From Aralia elata (taxonomy: Eukaryota > Streptophyta > Magnoliopsida > Apiales > Araliaceae): a stretch of 64,000 bases of DNA. The notes beneath the pieces were generated by a model. That model saw only the letters and a list, made by a program, of their open reading frames with translations. It did no database searches and had not been told where the DNA came from. Shown one piece after another: positions 25,052 to 37,001 of this stretch; the first letter of the stretch is position 1, and each line of letters starts with the position of its first letter. The stretch is from positions 5,736,001 through 5,800,000 of the forward strand of contig CM068382.1 in the NCBI GenBank assembly GCA_034770075.1. The letters run 5' to 3'. Made by a program: the position numbers and the translations under genes.

Positions 25052-26815
25052 CTTAGTCAAGTACTTCTTTAGTATCATCAGAAAGTAGATCTAGATGGTT
25101 ATGGCTAAAAAATTATTTAGGTCAGATTATTAGATGAGAGGACAAAAGGAACCTACTTCAATTTTGCAAAAGTTTATCAATGGAGAAGTTTACGTATATG
25201 GCAGAAGGAAAATACTACAATAGCTAACTACTATGAAGGCATTTGGTTTCACTAATTCTGTGCTGGATAAATATCATGGGTCCCGAAAGAAGAAATTCTG
25301 TGACAGGCTCCTTCCGCGGTTTAGCAAATTTAGTAGTCATATATCAATACTATCTTCTACAAGGTTTTTGTTAGATGTCCATCCATTTCTTGCTGGTTTG
25401 GATAAACTTCAAACCTTGCAATATATACAAAGTATAATATGTCGAAATAGGAGCACCGTCAATAGAGAATGGTTATCTTTTGTTTCTGCATCGAACTTAA
25501 AGAACTTTTGGATAAGGACAGGTTGCTAGTCATGCATATACCATACTGCAGTTCAGCCTACAGTCTCCTGATAGAGTGATAGTGGCAGTGGCTATTTTCT
25601 CCTTCTGATGATGATATGGTCGTTTCAGCAGACATTTACATCATAGTTTACTTGCGAGGGGGGAAGCCTGTTGGGGAAAATTTATTCAGTCATACTTGCT
25701 CGCACTATAAGGACCTTCATCCAGGAAGATCCAGCTGCAAAGTTATTAATTTTGTGTGATCAAGGTGAAGTACATATTGTCAGGTCAACAAAATACTGGA
25801 AGATTGTATGGTTACAATTTTTTCAGTGTGAACGTTCTCATAGTAAGAGTAAGGTTTGAACTGATGTTGTACCTGTTAAATATGTTAATGAAGTTTTCTA
25901 TGTTTTATTCAAAAAAAAAATAAAAAATGTTTGCATGTGTATTCGTTGCGATGTTTCTCTGTTGTTATTTTCACTATTTTACAACATTTTTGAGTTCTGG
26001 ACTTAAATAGATTTACTTGGTTATCAACATTACATCAAAAACTATGGGACAGAAAAAAAATTGAAGACATGAAGCGGAAAAGAAAAAGGCAAATAAATAT
26101 TTCAAAAACTCTATCCTCTACCTCTAGTCAAAACACAATAAAATAAACTTTTCTTCCAAACTCATAAACATAGTGTGAATAACCTGTTAAAAAATAAAAA
26201 AGGTCTTATTATGAGTTTTTAAATTTGATTTGTAAATTTATAAAATTTAAAATTAATGTAATATTAATTTTTTTAAAAAACAACAAACTTGTAATTAATG
26301 ATATTTAAATAAATTATAATTGTCTTTATTAAAACAAAATTTATATCGAGAAGAATTACAGAAAATTGTTCGAGAACACTTTTTTCTGTCCAACAATCAA
26401 GACAATTTCAGTTAAACTCTTTCATTTCATATAAATAAATTCTTATTTTTACAAAGTAAATACCATTTTCAGGACCTATTATGATTCTTTATTATCGGTC
26501 GCTACGCTGTTTTCAAGAGTTGGTCCAAGTGCATATCTTTCAAAGGACCCTGAAATACTAATATTAATTTTGACAAATTAATTTCAAAAACCTTAAAATG
26601 AGTTTTAAGATAAAGCTAGGCTCGAGCTCGGTTCATCCAACTCCAACCTCTACCCGGTATTGTGAAATCCCAAAAAGTTCTTACGGGTCGGGCACACATG
26701 TACCCGCTAAAGGGAGTCGCTCATATCTCTTCTTCTTCTTCTTCTTCTTCTTCTTCTTCGTGTCTCTTTACGGTTGACACTAATGTGTGATTGAATAAAG
26801 AACCCGGAAACTAAA
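25052..26815. other. 3' UTR and spacer before release factor gene
   Basis: 25052 to about 25900 is probably 3' UTR of the NYN gene (an A-rich stretch at 25911). From there to 26700 the DNA is AT-rich without a gene. A (TTC)n run of about ten units at 26728-26759 sits about 55 bases before the release factor start codon, probably in its leader or core promoter. Confidence 0.55.
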
Positions 26816-29800
26816 ATGGGAATTCGAGGGTTTCTGTGGAGAAATCTGTTTCAACGGCGCCAAGCTATGGGGTCTTATTCTGTATTACATTCAAATTTTC
26901 GAAATCCAAGGTTACCTCTGCAAGTAGCTATGCCAAATACCTCTCTATGCCCATTCTCCACTCGTACGCTTCTTCTTTTTACCTTATATTTATGTTAACT
27001 GTTTTTCGGTTTTTCATTGAAGTTAAATGTTGAGCATATAGATTTTTATCCTTCAATCCTAAAACCCTAGCTCTAAAGTTTCATCACTCTGTATATTTAA
27101 TTCTGATTATGTAATTGCTTGTTGTTGATTCCCTCATTTCCAATTTTTGTAATGATTCCGTCATGTCTGCATTTTGAAACCAAGTTTTTAGTGAGATCAA
27201 TTTGAGAGTAAACCAAAGATCCCTACTCTTTTTTTTTTTGGGAAAGTTCAGTCTTTAATATTCCACAGTTAAAACTTTATAGTTTATGTTTGTCTAATAT
27301 TTCTGTTGTGGTTCTATATTTATCATGGTTATGATCAATTGAAAAAATTATAAATGAACAGAATCGCATCCTCAATTTTCAAACGACCTCATTAAGATAA
27401 TGGAGCTTAAACTATCAGCTATTGAACACAGAAGTGCTTATCTTCAGGGTCTCATAAGTCAGGTAATAGCAACTGAGGAATCAGTTTTTAACTAGTTTTG
27501 GACCTGTATTTGTTATGAATGCTTGGATATGTAACTGTACAAAACAATTATTTCCTCTGTGATTACTGGTAGCTTAAAATGTTTGTTGTATCTTTTGGTT
27601 TCTTGTTGATTTTCACTTGTGGAACTGAAATATCAACTGTGTGTATGCCGTTTTGTTAACTTGGTGTGTTGATTAAAGACAGCCAGAAGCCTCACCGGTA
27701 GAGTATGCAAGGGCTAATAAGGAGCTTCGAAAACTAAATAGCTCAATGGATCTTATAAATGAGTTGAGAGCCAAACAGAAGGTACTAATCTACTGCTAAG
27801 ATCAGAAAGAACCATTATTTATTCCAAAAGCTTTTTAGAAAATAAAAGTTTCACATATCTGTAGAACTTTTACATGTTAGATCGGTTCATCAATAATGTT
27901 GTATTCAGAATTGCAAATTGTAAGCTTCCATGTTTATTTTATTCTTTACATAAAAAATAAAAAATATGTATAGCCCTGCTGTCATATGTATATTGGGATA
28001 GAGTTCAAAAGGTACTTTTTCCTTTTCAACTTGCAATCATTTTAGTCATAATATATACTTTGAAGTTTGAATGGTCCTTTGCTTATAGGTCAGATACTCT
28101 CACCTTCCTGTTTCCAATGGTTCTTTTCCATGTTGTGGTCCAGCACACTTCTTAGGTTTGTATATCCTTTTGTAGGAGATTGAAGGTTTAAAGTCACTCA
28201 AGTCTGAATGTCAAGAAGATAAAGACATGCAAGATATGGTGATTGAGGAACTGGGTCAGGCCATGGAAGACGAGAAAAAACTACAGAATCTTCTTTTAAA
28301 GTCATTACTGCCCAAGGATGATGCTGATGAACGTGATTGCATCTTGGAAGTGAGAGCAGGTATTATGTACTTCTGAATTTGGGTTCTGTTTTACTAATCC
28401 TTATCGACCACCAAGTTGTACTCAGGCAATAAGGTTGATATTGTAGTTCATTATAATTTCTCATAGGAACGGGAGGGGAAGAGGCTTCTCTGTTTGCAAT
28501 GGACATATTCAAGATGTTAGTTTCTCCGTATCATTCTGTTACTTGTTTTCAATTCTATCATCAAGCTTTCAGTTGAGGTACTGACCTTAATGTTTAAATT
28601 ACATAGGTATGAGAGATACTCACTTAATAATGGTTGGAAGTTTGAAGTGGTAGATGTCACAGATTCTGATCTGAAGGGCTTCAAGGTATGCCTTATTATA
28701 AGCTTATCTGCATATTTTTGGGCTTAATCGTTGGCAGCTAGCAATTATTGAGGATCAAAGTTGTTATTTATAACAGTTATTGCTGCTTATCTCCTTCGTT
28801 TAGTCATATTACCTGCTTCGTTTAGCCATATTTATGATAATGTTGTGATAGACTGATAGTTTACATATGCACAATTTCACCTTTGACTGCACAAAAATCC
28901 TCACTATTAAATCTCCAACCAGGAAGCTAGTGCAGCAATTTCTGGAGCTGATGTGTACGGAAAACTAAAATTTGAGAGTGGAATTCATAGAGTGCAGGTT
29001 CCATACCCCCTTCTTTCTCGTAGTCAAGTTTAGTTGCTGTTTCATTCTTTTGAGTGGTTTAAATTATATCACAGTAAAGATAGTAAATATACTGCTACAA
29101 ATTACAACAAAAAATTACAGAGTTGGTCTATTGCAGCGAGTTCCGGTGACAGAAAAGTCTGGACGTGTTCACACTAGTGCAGTGTCTGTTGCTATACTCC
29201 CGCAGGCAGATGAGGTGGTGTCTTCCCTTTAACTGATGATCTGAGTTATGTTATTGCGAGGCAGATGTTCCATGCAAATCTTAATTCTTGAAATATTACT
29301 GTTATAGAGCTAATCTTTTTTATTTAATATCTTTGTGAAGCTTTTGAGTTATTTTTTTCTAATTTCTCCTGATATTATTTATTTCATTAATTTTCTTCAT
29401 GTGAGGAATTTTAATACAAGGGTCAATGGGACTGTTTGTCTAATTCTGTTTGATCCTACTCAATCTTTTGCAGGTAGATGTGCATTTGAGGAATGAAGAT
29501 CTGAGAATTGATACATATAGATCTGGTGGTTCGGGTGGTCAGCATGCAAATACTACAAATAGTGCTGTTAGGATAACTCACATTCCATCTGGGTTGACGG
29601 TTGCCATACAAGATGAACGATCCCAACATATGGTAAAGTGTTAAATTATTGCAAGCTGCAGCTATTTTACCTTAATCATTTCTCCACTCTATCAAAAGTG
29701 ACGTTTTCATATTACCTCTTGCACAACCATATCCAAAGTGGTAATACTGTTCTATGATCCTAATTCTAGCCGGGACAACCATATCTAAAGTGGTAGTACT

Positions 29801-30365
29801 GTTCTTCTATCCTAATTCTAGTCGTGGTACTCACTCATCACTGAATGTGATGCTTTCCTGTTTACCTAATTCTATGCCGAGTCTGCATTACTTTTATGCT
29901 TTTATGGCTCTGTTGCTCTTTTTCTTCCCACTTATATTCTCTTATGTTTTCTTTCTCTTTTATTTTGTTAGAACAAGGCGAAAGCACTCAAAGTATTGTG
30001 CGCGAAGCTATATGAAGTGGAAAGATACAGAATTCGTACAGATCGGTCAAAACTTCGTATGGAGCAGGTATTGCCGACTTTTATGTGGATATTAGTGCAT
30101 TTTGTGTCTTCATTATAGCTGCCTGCTATTTTCTACCAGAACAGTTTACAGCTTCTGATGTCTTAAACAGATTGGTAGTGGGGACAGATCCGAACGTATC
30201 CGTACATATAACTTTCCACAAGGGCGTGTTACAGATCACCGCGTTGGGATCACACACCATTCAATTAACGATGTAATGCAGGGAGAGAATTTGGACATTT
30301 TCATCGATGCCCTTCTGTTGCAGCAAGAAATGAATGCTATGGCTTCTTTTGGCTGTACACAGTGA
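26816..30365 (+). CDS. Peptide chain release factor 1, organellar
   Basis: Class I release factor of the RF-1/PrfA family, terminating organelle translation at UAA/UAG. Eleven exons join in frame: 26816-26963, 27362-27462, 27683-27781, 28176-28359, 28467-28515, 28607-28685, 28923-28997, 29137-29214, 29474-29632, 29972-30067, 30171-30365; 420 aa. The first about 50 residues are Arg/Ser-rich without acids (MGIRGFLWRNLFQRRQAMGS), fitting a mitochondrial presequence. Core marks: EVRAGTGGEEASLFAMDIF, SGIHRVQRVP, the stop-codon recognition PxT as PVT (248-250), and peptidyl-hydrolysis GGQ at 292-294 in RSGGSGGQHANTTNSAVR, then DERSQHMNKAKALKVL and GRVTDHRVG. The nearest Arabidopsis match by memory is the mitochondrial form (At2g47020) more than plastid APG3; not certain. 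A non-GTA donor (GTTAGT) follows exon 5. Confidence 0.93.
29718..29823 (+). repeat. About 50-base tandem repeat in intron 9
   Basis: The unit (ACAACCATATCYAAAGTGGT...CCTAATTCTAG) is present twice in a row, in the release factor intron 29633-29971. Confidence 0.8.
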
Positions 30366-31384
30366 TACCGGTGGAAGGTATGTTGCCAACCTATACAGCT
30401 GCAGCTCGCTCCTAAGTCTGCTCCTCTGCGGCAACCACACTTCCCATCAGAGTTTTAGAAGTAGATAAAAAGGAAAGGCTTCCGTTAGTTTTCCCTAGTC
30501 ATATTTTTGGTGGAAAAAGTTTAATAATATTTGTTTTTACCATCATCGTGGGCTTTATTTGGCAGTTGGGTCAAGTACCGGTGTATTTATAAGTTAGCAC
30601 AATGTTTACTGGCATGAGAGCCTCAAATTATATTTTGTTTTCCCTTGGAAGGAAAATTTAGATATTTGATTTCCTTTTTCCTTGAGTAATGTCATGTCTT
30701 TGCTGAAATCAGGTTTCCATTTTTTATCATTCACTTTCATGGAAGGGCTAAAGTGTTTTTTTTTCTTCTTTTGTGTGTGTGCGTGTGAAAATAAGAAATG
30801 TCAAATAAATATGTGACGAAATTAAGTTGCGATGAATGTAAAAATCTATATAAAATAAAAAGTATATAAAAAGGTGCGGATGTGTACACATTTCTATCGG
30901 AACCGTTGAAATATTAAGCCACCCATTCCATCTCCCAGGAGGTGAGGTATAATAAAGTTTTAGGGAGTGAAAAATCCAAAAAGAAAGGATTGCGTAGAAA
31001 GAGAAAATAGCCTACCCTCGTCTCAACTCAACTCAACTGGGCTGGGGGTCTAAATCTGTCCCAATAAAGGGAGACAAATAAACTTACATCTGATCTAATC
31101 TTAACAAAAAGCTTCATCATGTCAATCACCTTTTATTAGAAAAACCATCTGATCTAATCTAATCTAACAAAAAAAAAAAAAAGCTTCATCGCATCACGTC
31201 AGTCACCTTATTAGAAAAACGAAGACATCATCTCTAGGCCATTGGATAGGATTATTTCCTTTACTTATCTTTTCACCGTCTGGACCGTTTCTTAAGCTAC
31301 TAAAAAGTCTTTGAAAACGACTCAATTTTCACTTTTGATAACTTAGAAAAATGGAGTTGTGGGGTAAATACCATTGTCACCCTC
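30366..31384. other. 3' UTR and spacer
   Basis: 3' UTR of the release factor (to roughly 30720), then spacer. 31087-31145 and 31147-31221 are two copies of a roughly 60-70 base unit (CATCTGATCTAATCT...AAGCTTCATC...TTAGAAAAAC) differing mainly in A-run length. No gene seen. Confidence 0.6.
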
Positions 31385-32230
31385 TATCTATATAAAATAT
31401 ATTATAAGACAATTTTTTTAATTTTTTTTTTTGCTCGTTGATATAAATTACCAATTACATATATATATATATGAAATATATTAATAATTACTTTAGTTAT
31501 CAATTCTATATGTACATATAGGAAACCTTTAGTTAATTAATGTTACAAAATAATTCCAACTTATATATTAGTTATTAAAATTTAGTTAGTTAGCTTTTAA
31601 AACTAAAATCATAATGGCAACTCATTATTCTAGAGCAATTATATTCTTAAATAACTATATATTAAAAATATAAGAAAAATATTAGGGTCCTTCTAATGTG
31701 TGCCCTAAGGGCACACACTATACACAGAAATCAAGAGAATATTCACTTTATTACTATGCATATTCCTTTGCTTTCTGTGTTTACACACAGATCAAGGGAA
31801 TATGTACAGAAATCAAGAGAATATTCTCTCGATACCTGTGTATAGTGTGTGCCCTTAGGGCACACATTAAGAAAATCCATAAAGTATGACTTAAACACTA
31901 TGTTTACACTTTTAAGTTTTCACTCAACTTTGAACTTTAATTAAAAATACATATATAAATACAAAAAAATGATTATAAAAAACTAAATATTAAAATTTAA
32001 AACTATATAAAAACTTAATATTAAATTAAAAATAACAAAAGAATCACATTAATAACACTCAGCATGTGATTTGTAGTTATTTGTTTTTAAACAAAATTTA
32101 TAGTCATTCTAATAACAACAATAAGTCAATTTAAAATTTAAAAAATATATTTTATAATCACTATATAAAAAATAAATTAAATATTAAAAATAATTTTATT
32201 TAAAAAATAACCCGTACACGGGTCCTAGTT
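31385..32230 (+). mobile_element. Non-autonomous Helitron candidate
   Basis: The left end TCTATCTATATAAAATATAT is like plant Helitron 5' ends, and the right end has the hairpin CCCGTACACGGG followed by TC and terminal CTAGT, then T. The interior is AT-rich and non-coding, with a MITE nested at 31694-31870. The base before the 5' TC is C where A is expected, so the left boundary is less secure than the right. Confidence 0.6.
31694..31870. mobile_element. MITE with palindromic terminal repeats
   Basis: About 34 bases at each end are identical inverted copies: TAATGTGTGCCCTAAGGGCA followed by CACACTATACACAG. Each terminus is also a palindrome of its own (GTGTGCCCTAAGGGCACAC), so single-stranded DNA could fold into three hairpins. 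An inner inverted pair around AATCAAGAGAATATTC is also present. The identical arms point to recent insertion or conversion. The 63-codon open frame across it is not a gene. Confidence 0.8.
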
Positions 32231-33708
32231 ATCGATTATCTATAAAAAGTAAAGAAAAGTCATTTTCCTTTTTCCACAGTATATTGCAAAAAGTCACTCT
32301 TTTTTAAATAATCATATCATATTGAAAATGTGCAAGAAAATTGAGCAGAGGGGGCCAAGGCCATGGCCATTCATCTGTCTTTGGCAATCCCCAAAAGAAA
32401 TAATTAAATAAATATTATGTCTTTCCCCCTTTCCCCACCAAAATAAAAATTCTCTGTCCTCTAATTCCTTCTTACGTCATCTTAAACGGTGTACATGTTT
32501 TCTTGAACTTGATGCAAATATAAAAATTAAAAAAATATGTATACAATTTAAAAAAATATTTTTTTAAACCGTGTACTTAGCATGTACTACTTTATTACAG
32601 TACCCCTGTTATCCCCTTTCATTTGTCACGATCAATATGACCCTCCTATACAAAAATAAAAAAAAATAAAAAAAAATGAAAATCCTTCTCTTCTTTACCA
32701 TATTCCATCATTGGTAGAAGTGTTTTGTTTTTGATGAATGTGACACACATTTTGGGATATCCCACAAGATAAAAATCATACCACCTCAAATGGGACGGAG
32801 AGACTATATAATACTACTTTCGTTCTTATTTGTAAAATTTTAAAATTTAAAATTAATATTAATTTGTTTGATTTTGATTAATACAAATGTTAATATTGTA
32901 TATTACTACTTAAAAATGTATTATCAAGTACAGAATTGTTATTTTATTTCAAAAACTAAAGTAAGTTGGCAAGTGTCAAAATCAAATAAAACTCTTTTTC
33001 TTTTTCTTTTTGGTGAAAAAGAGGAAGCAATAAGTTGTTAGTTTAGTTATTAGAAGCGATGTGATTTAATGTATTATTTTATACTATTATTAATAAAAAT
33101 AAAATTATTTTGTGAAACAAGAAATGAGCAAAATGAGACTATTATTGTGCAATAAGAGTAAATAATTTTTAAGTGTCGCACTTTCTGATCTACCATCAAT
33201 TGGAATCCAGATATAGAGTTGTGAAAAAGAAATAATACCAAGTCTTGCAAGAAACATTTGATGGAGGCCTAGGACTTTGTTCTTTTCTGATCATGGATTG
33301 CGGTCATTAGTATTCCTATTAAAGATCATTTCTTTATGTTATTTTTTGGACTTTCAATATTATAAACCAAATTCTAGTACCTCCATCTTAGGAGTATTTT
33401 CCTCATATGATGTATATATAGTATATACTTCTGTTTTGTAGTCCATATTTATGTTTTCTTGTGGATGTGGTTGGTTTAGGGTAGTTCTAGATTTAGGAGG
33501 GCCAGTCCCTATTGTCACTGACACCAAACAGAAACAAAACAAACAGAGGATCATTTTGTAGAGAGATAAATAAAGACACATACAATTTCCCTTTTTTAAA
33601 ACAAGGTGTTTTGTGTTTCTACAATTCTCTCTCTCTCACCCTCAGTGTGTGAAAGTGTGTGTTTTTTGAACTGCAAAACCCCTTTCATTGATGCTCACCA
33701 TATAGAAT
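32231..33708. other. Spacer and promoter of SANT gene
   Basis: AT-rich spacer with A- and T-runs. 32815-32900 starts with a Stowaway-like end (TACTTTCGTTCTTATTTGTA) without a clear partner. The last 150 bases before the start codon contain a pyrimidine-rich CTCTCTCTC leader at 33625-33640 and GTGTGTGAAAGTGTGTG at 33645. No gene. Confidence 0.5.
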
Positions 33709-35957
33709 GTGAATGAATTGTCAACCTTATTTTTCTGGGAAAATCAAGAAATACAGAAGGGGATTCTTGAAATGAATGAATTTGGAGATGGGTGGAGTTG
33801 GGAGGAGAATAAGTTGTTTGAGGTGGCTTTGGCTGTGGTTGATGAGGAAAAACCAGATCGATGGGAGGTAGTGGCAGCCATGGTTGGGGGGAAGAAGAGT
33901 GCTGATGATGTTCATACCCATTATGTTATTCTTTTGCAGGATTTGGAGTGCATTGAATCAGGGAAATTGGATCACAAACTATTTGATGATTATGCTGACC
34001 AATTCTTAGACTGTAGTACTGAATCCACTTGTTGCACTGATGAAGAAGATCACAAGTATTATTCTCTCTCTCTCTCACACACACACACACACTCATTTTT
34101 GTTTTTGTTCTTTTGGAAAATTTTCAAGTTCCACATTTAATTATATATCCGTATACGAGTGCCATAAAACAGAAAATGGTACTCTTTTTATTGGGACAGA
34201 AAGATATGCTAGATCTGCTTTTCATGTGTTTTTTCTCCCTTTTAAGCTCTTGCAATATGTAGTTTTCATTTCATGATACTTTTTGTAGATGGAGGTTCCT
34301 ATTACACTTGATGTGAAGTGATGTGTGTGTGTGTGTCTGACATCTGTGTTAATTCGCTTAAGTGGGAACATTTATATTGCCTTTAAATCTTTGGTTATCA
34401 AATATGTCTCCTTTTCCAGGAAGATGGAGCTCTTTACTGCTATTATCTATCCTTTATATCCTTATTAGGCTGCTTATATAATCAACATCAATACCTTTTA
34501 GCAATCGTTTTTTATGGATACATATCCTATTGTAATGTCTATATTGATCTTCCAAATCCCATTATGACAATGGAAAGTTCTTCCAGGTTTACATAACGAT
34601 CTAACATTGCACTTTTTCAGTTTGCATTGTTTCTTTGCTTTTGACTTTATTTTAAAACTAATTCAAGAGTAGCACAAAATGAGGCCAAGAAAAAAAAATT
34701 AAAGCTAAAATTTTAAGTATTTAAGATCTTCCACCTGATATGGTCAGTATCTTTTTTGTTTTCAATTGGAAGGAGGATTGACCAAGAATTTTATTTCTGG
34801 TTTGCTTCTATGTTATTGTTGGGCTTCAGAAGAAGTCAGAGAAGAAGTCTTCATGCTCCCTTAACAAGTCGGTGAAAATTCCTTTTTTCTTAATTCGTCT
34901 AAATGTTCCTTTTGACATGTTATTGCTCTCTGCTTCTTTCAATATGTAACGAGTTCATGGCTAATTACTTCCATGTCAGTTCACTATGCTTTTGGGACCA
35001 ATTTCCACTTGAAAAACTGTATGAAACTTCTCAACACTATCCATGTTTAAAGATAATTCACTGGTGTTTGCTGATAGTGCTATTTTTATATGCGAGTAAT
35101 TTGATCAGACAAGATATAGTGAGTTGGGGCCTTAAATTTTCACATAAAAAGGAAGAGTAATCTTAATTACTATGACTGATGTGTGAATACCCCAAATATA
35201 CCTACTTACCTAGAATCTCTCCCCACCACTCCCCCCACACCCCCCCCCCCCAAAAAAAATAAAAATAAAATAAAATAAAATCTACTTCTTTACAATTTCA
35301 TTGTATTCACCTAGGTTTGTTCTTTACCATAACATTCCGTGGTGAATAGAACTGGCTAACACACAAGAATATTAATTTATTTTATTTACATGATTTTTTT
35401 ATGTCATTTAAGAACTCTTTGTTGACAAGTTGGTGCAACCATGAAGTTCCATTCTAAAAGATGGTTCTAACTGATTATTGAGAAATGAATGAAATTCCAG
35501 TAGGGATGTGTGATTGTGTTAGCTAAAAGCCTACTTCAGTATAGCTTTCATGTCAGAATTATATGCATGTGAGTTAATTTTGGACTGTCAGGCTACAAAA
35601 TTCCTGTTTAGCAGACATGGAAATGTGTTGGGAGGAAATCACTAGTGAGAACATAAGAATACAGGAGTTATTTTCTTGTTTCGCTTCCAATATTATATTC
35701 TCTTGGTCTAGGTTTTAATTTCGATATAAATTTGTACAATGTAGTATATACTTGGCATCACATCACTATAATGTTGAACAGAAGATCCTATGATTTAATA
35801 ACTCAATAAAAAAAGATACTATATTTGATACAGATGTTTTTCCTTGTACGCAGCTGACTTTGCATTAAAGGTTAATATTTTTAGCAATTTTAGTCTGATC
35901 TTTTCTTTATTTTTTTGTGACTGCAGCTTTCTGGTTTATCTGAACTTAGACGACTGA
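33709..35957 (+). CDS. RADIALIS-like SANT/MYB protein
   Basis: Small single-repeat MYB/SANT protein of the RADIALIS (RL/RSM) group; snapdragon RADIALIS controls floral asymmetry by competing for DIV partners, and other members act in seedling and hormone responses. The SANT domain follows Met at 33772: GWSWEENKLFEVALAVVDEE, DRWEVVAAMVGG, SADDVHTHYVILLQDLECIE, with Trp, Trp and Tyr at the three core positions as in RADIALIS. A longer in-frame Met lies at 33709, but the 33772 start gives the usual short N-terminus. Donor at 34055/34056 (CACAA then GTATTA) directly before a (TC)n(AC)n microsatellite; the second exon is proposed at 35927-35957 after CTGCAG, adding NFLVYLNLDD. That last exon and the 1.9-kb intron are uncertain. 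The acidic tail with a CSTESTCCTDEED segment is unusual for the group. About 106 aa from 33772. Confidence 0.72.
34064..34092. repeat. (TC)n(AC)n microsatellite at the splice donor
   Basis: Dinucleotide run starting about eight bases after the proposed donor of the SANT gene. Confidence 0.95.
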
Positions 35958-37001
35958 TCAGTGGGGTTGAACGACTATTCTTGATAGCCATCAGTTCCTT
36001 GTATTCCCAAGCCTGAAACAAAATTGAAGAATGCTGCTGTTAATGTGGGTAAGCTCACTGATTTTATTCCTGCCAGTATGTTGATATAAAAAAGTAGGTA
36101 TTGTAATGCAATGCAACTGGGAGACCAGCCTGATCTTCCGAAATGTGTAAATATTAGGAGTCTTATTTGGATTTTGTTTACTTTTATTTGCAGTTAGTTC
36201 GGAATAAAATTAATTTGTTTCTTGTAGTTTTACTGTTTTGCGTATATTGTTTTCTGGAACTAAGCTTTTAACTGCTAGTGTACCTGTAAAATAATATTCG
36301 TTGATCAATTTCTCAGGGCGTACAAAATATTTTAAAAAAAAATAGATATAAAAAAACGTTTTTCAGAATTTCATTTTTTTTCAAGCATAGAGCTAAGATT
36401 AGGAAAAGATGGTCAAGGGTTTTTTGGACATGAAAGATGAACAAGTTTAAATGATCATATTTCTACAAGGAAATACAGTCATATACACGAGCTACAAGGA
36501 AATAAAGTCATTCTGATTAATACACTAGAGCTAGAAGTCATTGATATCTCAGTCAATAGCTCATCGAACTTAAGATTGATTACAGCACAACAAAGCAGCC
36601 ATTCAATACCTAAATCTGCCATTTTGATCTGGCAAGTGCTTGGAATCCATGTATAATATGAAGACTTTATAATCTCTCCTCATTCTACAGGTCCTTGCAA
36701 AAGTGCATTTCCATTTTAATGTAAACATACTATTTTGGAAAAATCTTAAAAAAATAAGAGGTTCAAATGAACCATAGCTGCATCTTAAACCCTAAACCCT
36801 ACCAACCACAGTAATGCCAAGAGCCAGACTCTACAATGAAAGAGCCAAAAAAAAAAACACAAGGGAAATCCTGCCACAAGAATTAAATTTGATTTTTCAC
36901 CTCATTCCATCTACCAGCTCCAACCACAAAGTCTTCGTCACACCTAAACAAAGATCAGTTTTTGTGCATGAACAAAAAGATGACAACAGAGTGTGATGCC
37001 A
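35958..37001. other. 3' flanks of two convergent genes
   Basis: Space between the SANT gene (+) and the MUSTANG-like gene (-), holding 3' UTRs of both. AT-rich, with no further gene. The ORF at 36814-36996 (+) shows no domain character. Confidence 0.55.

Noticed and set aside
25233..25859. Plus-strand frames after the NYN gene
   Set aside because: They follow the stop at 25051 and show no domain; treated as 3' UTR.
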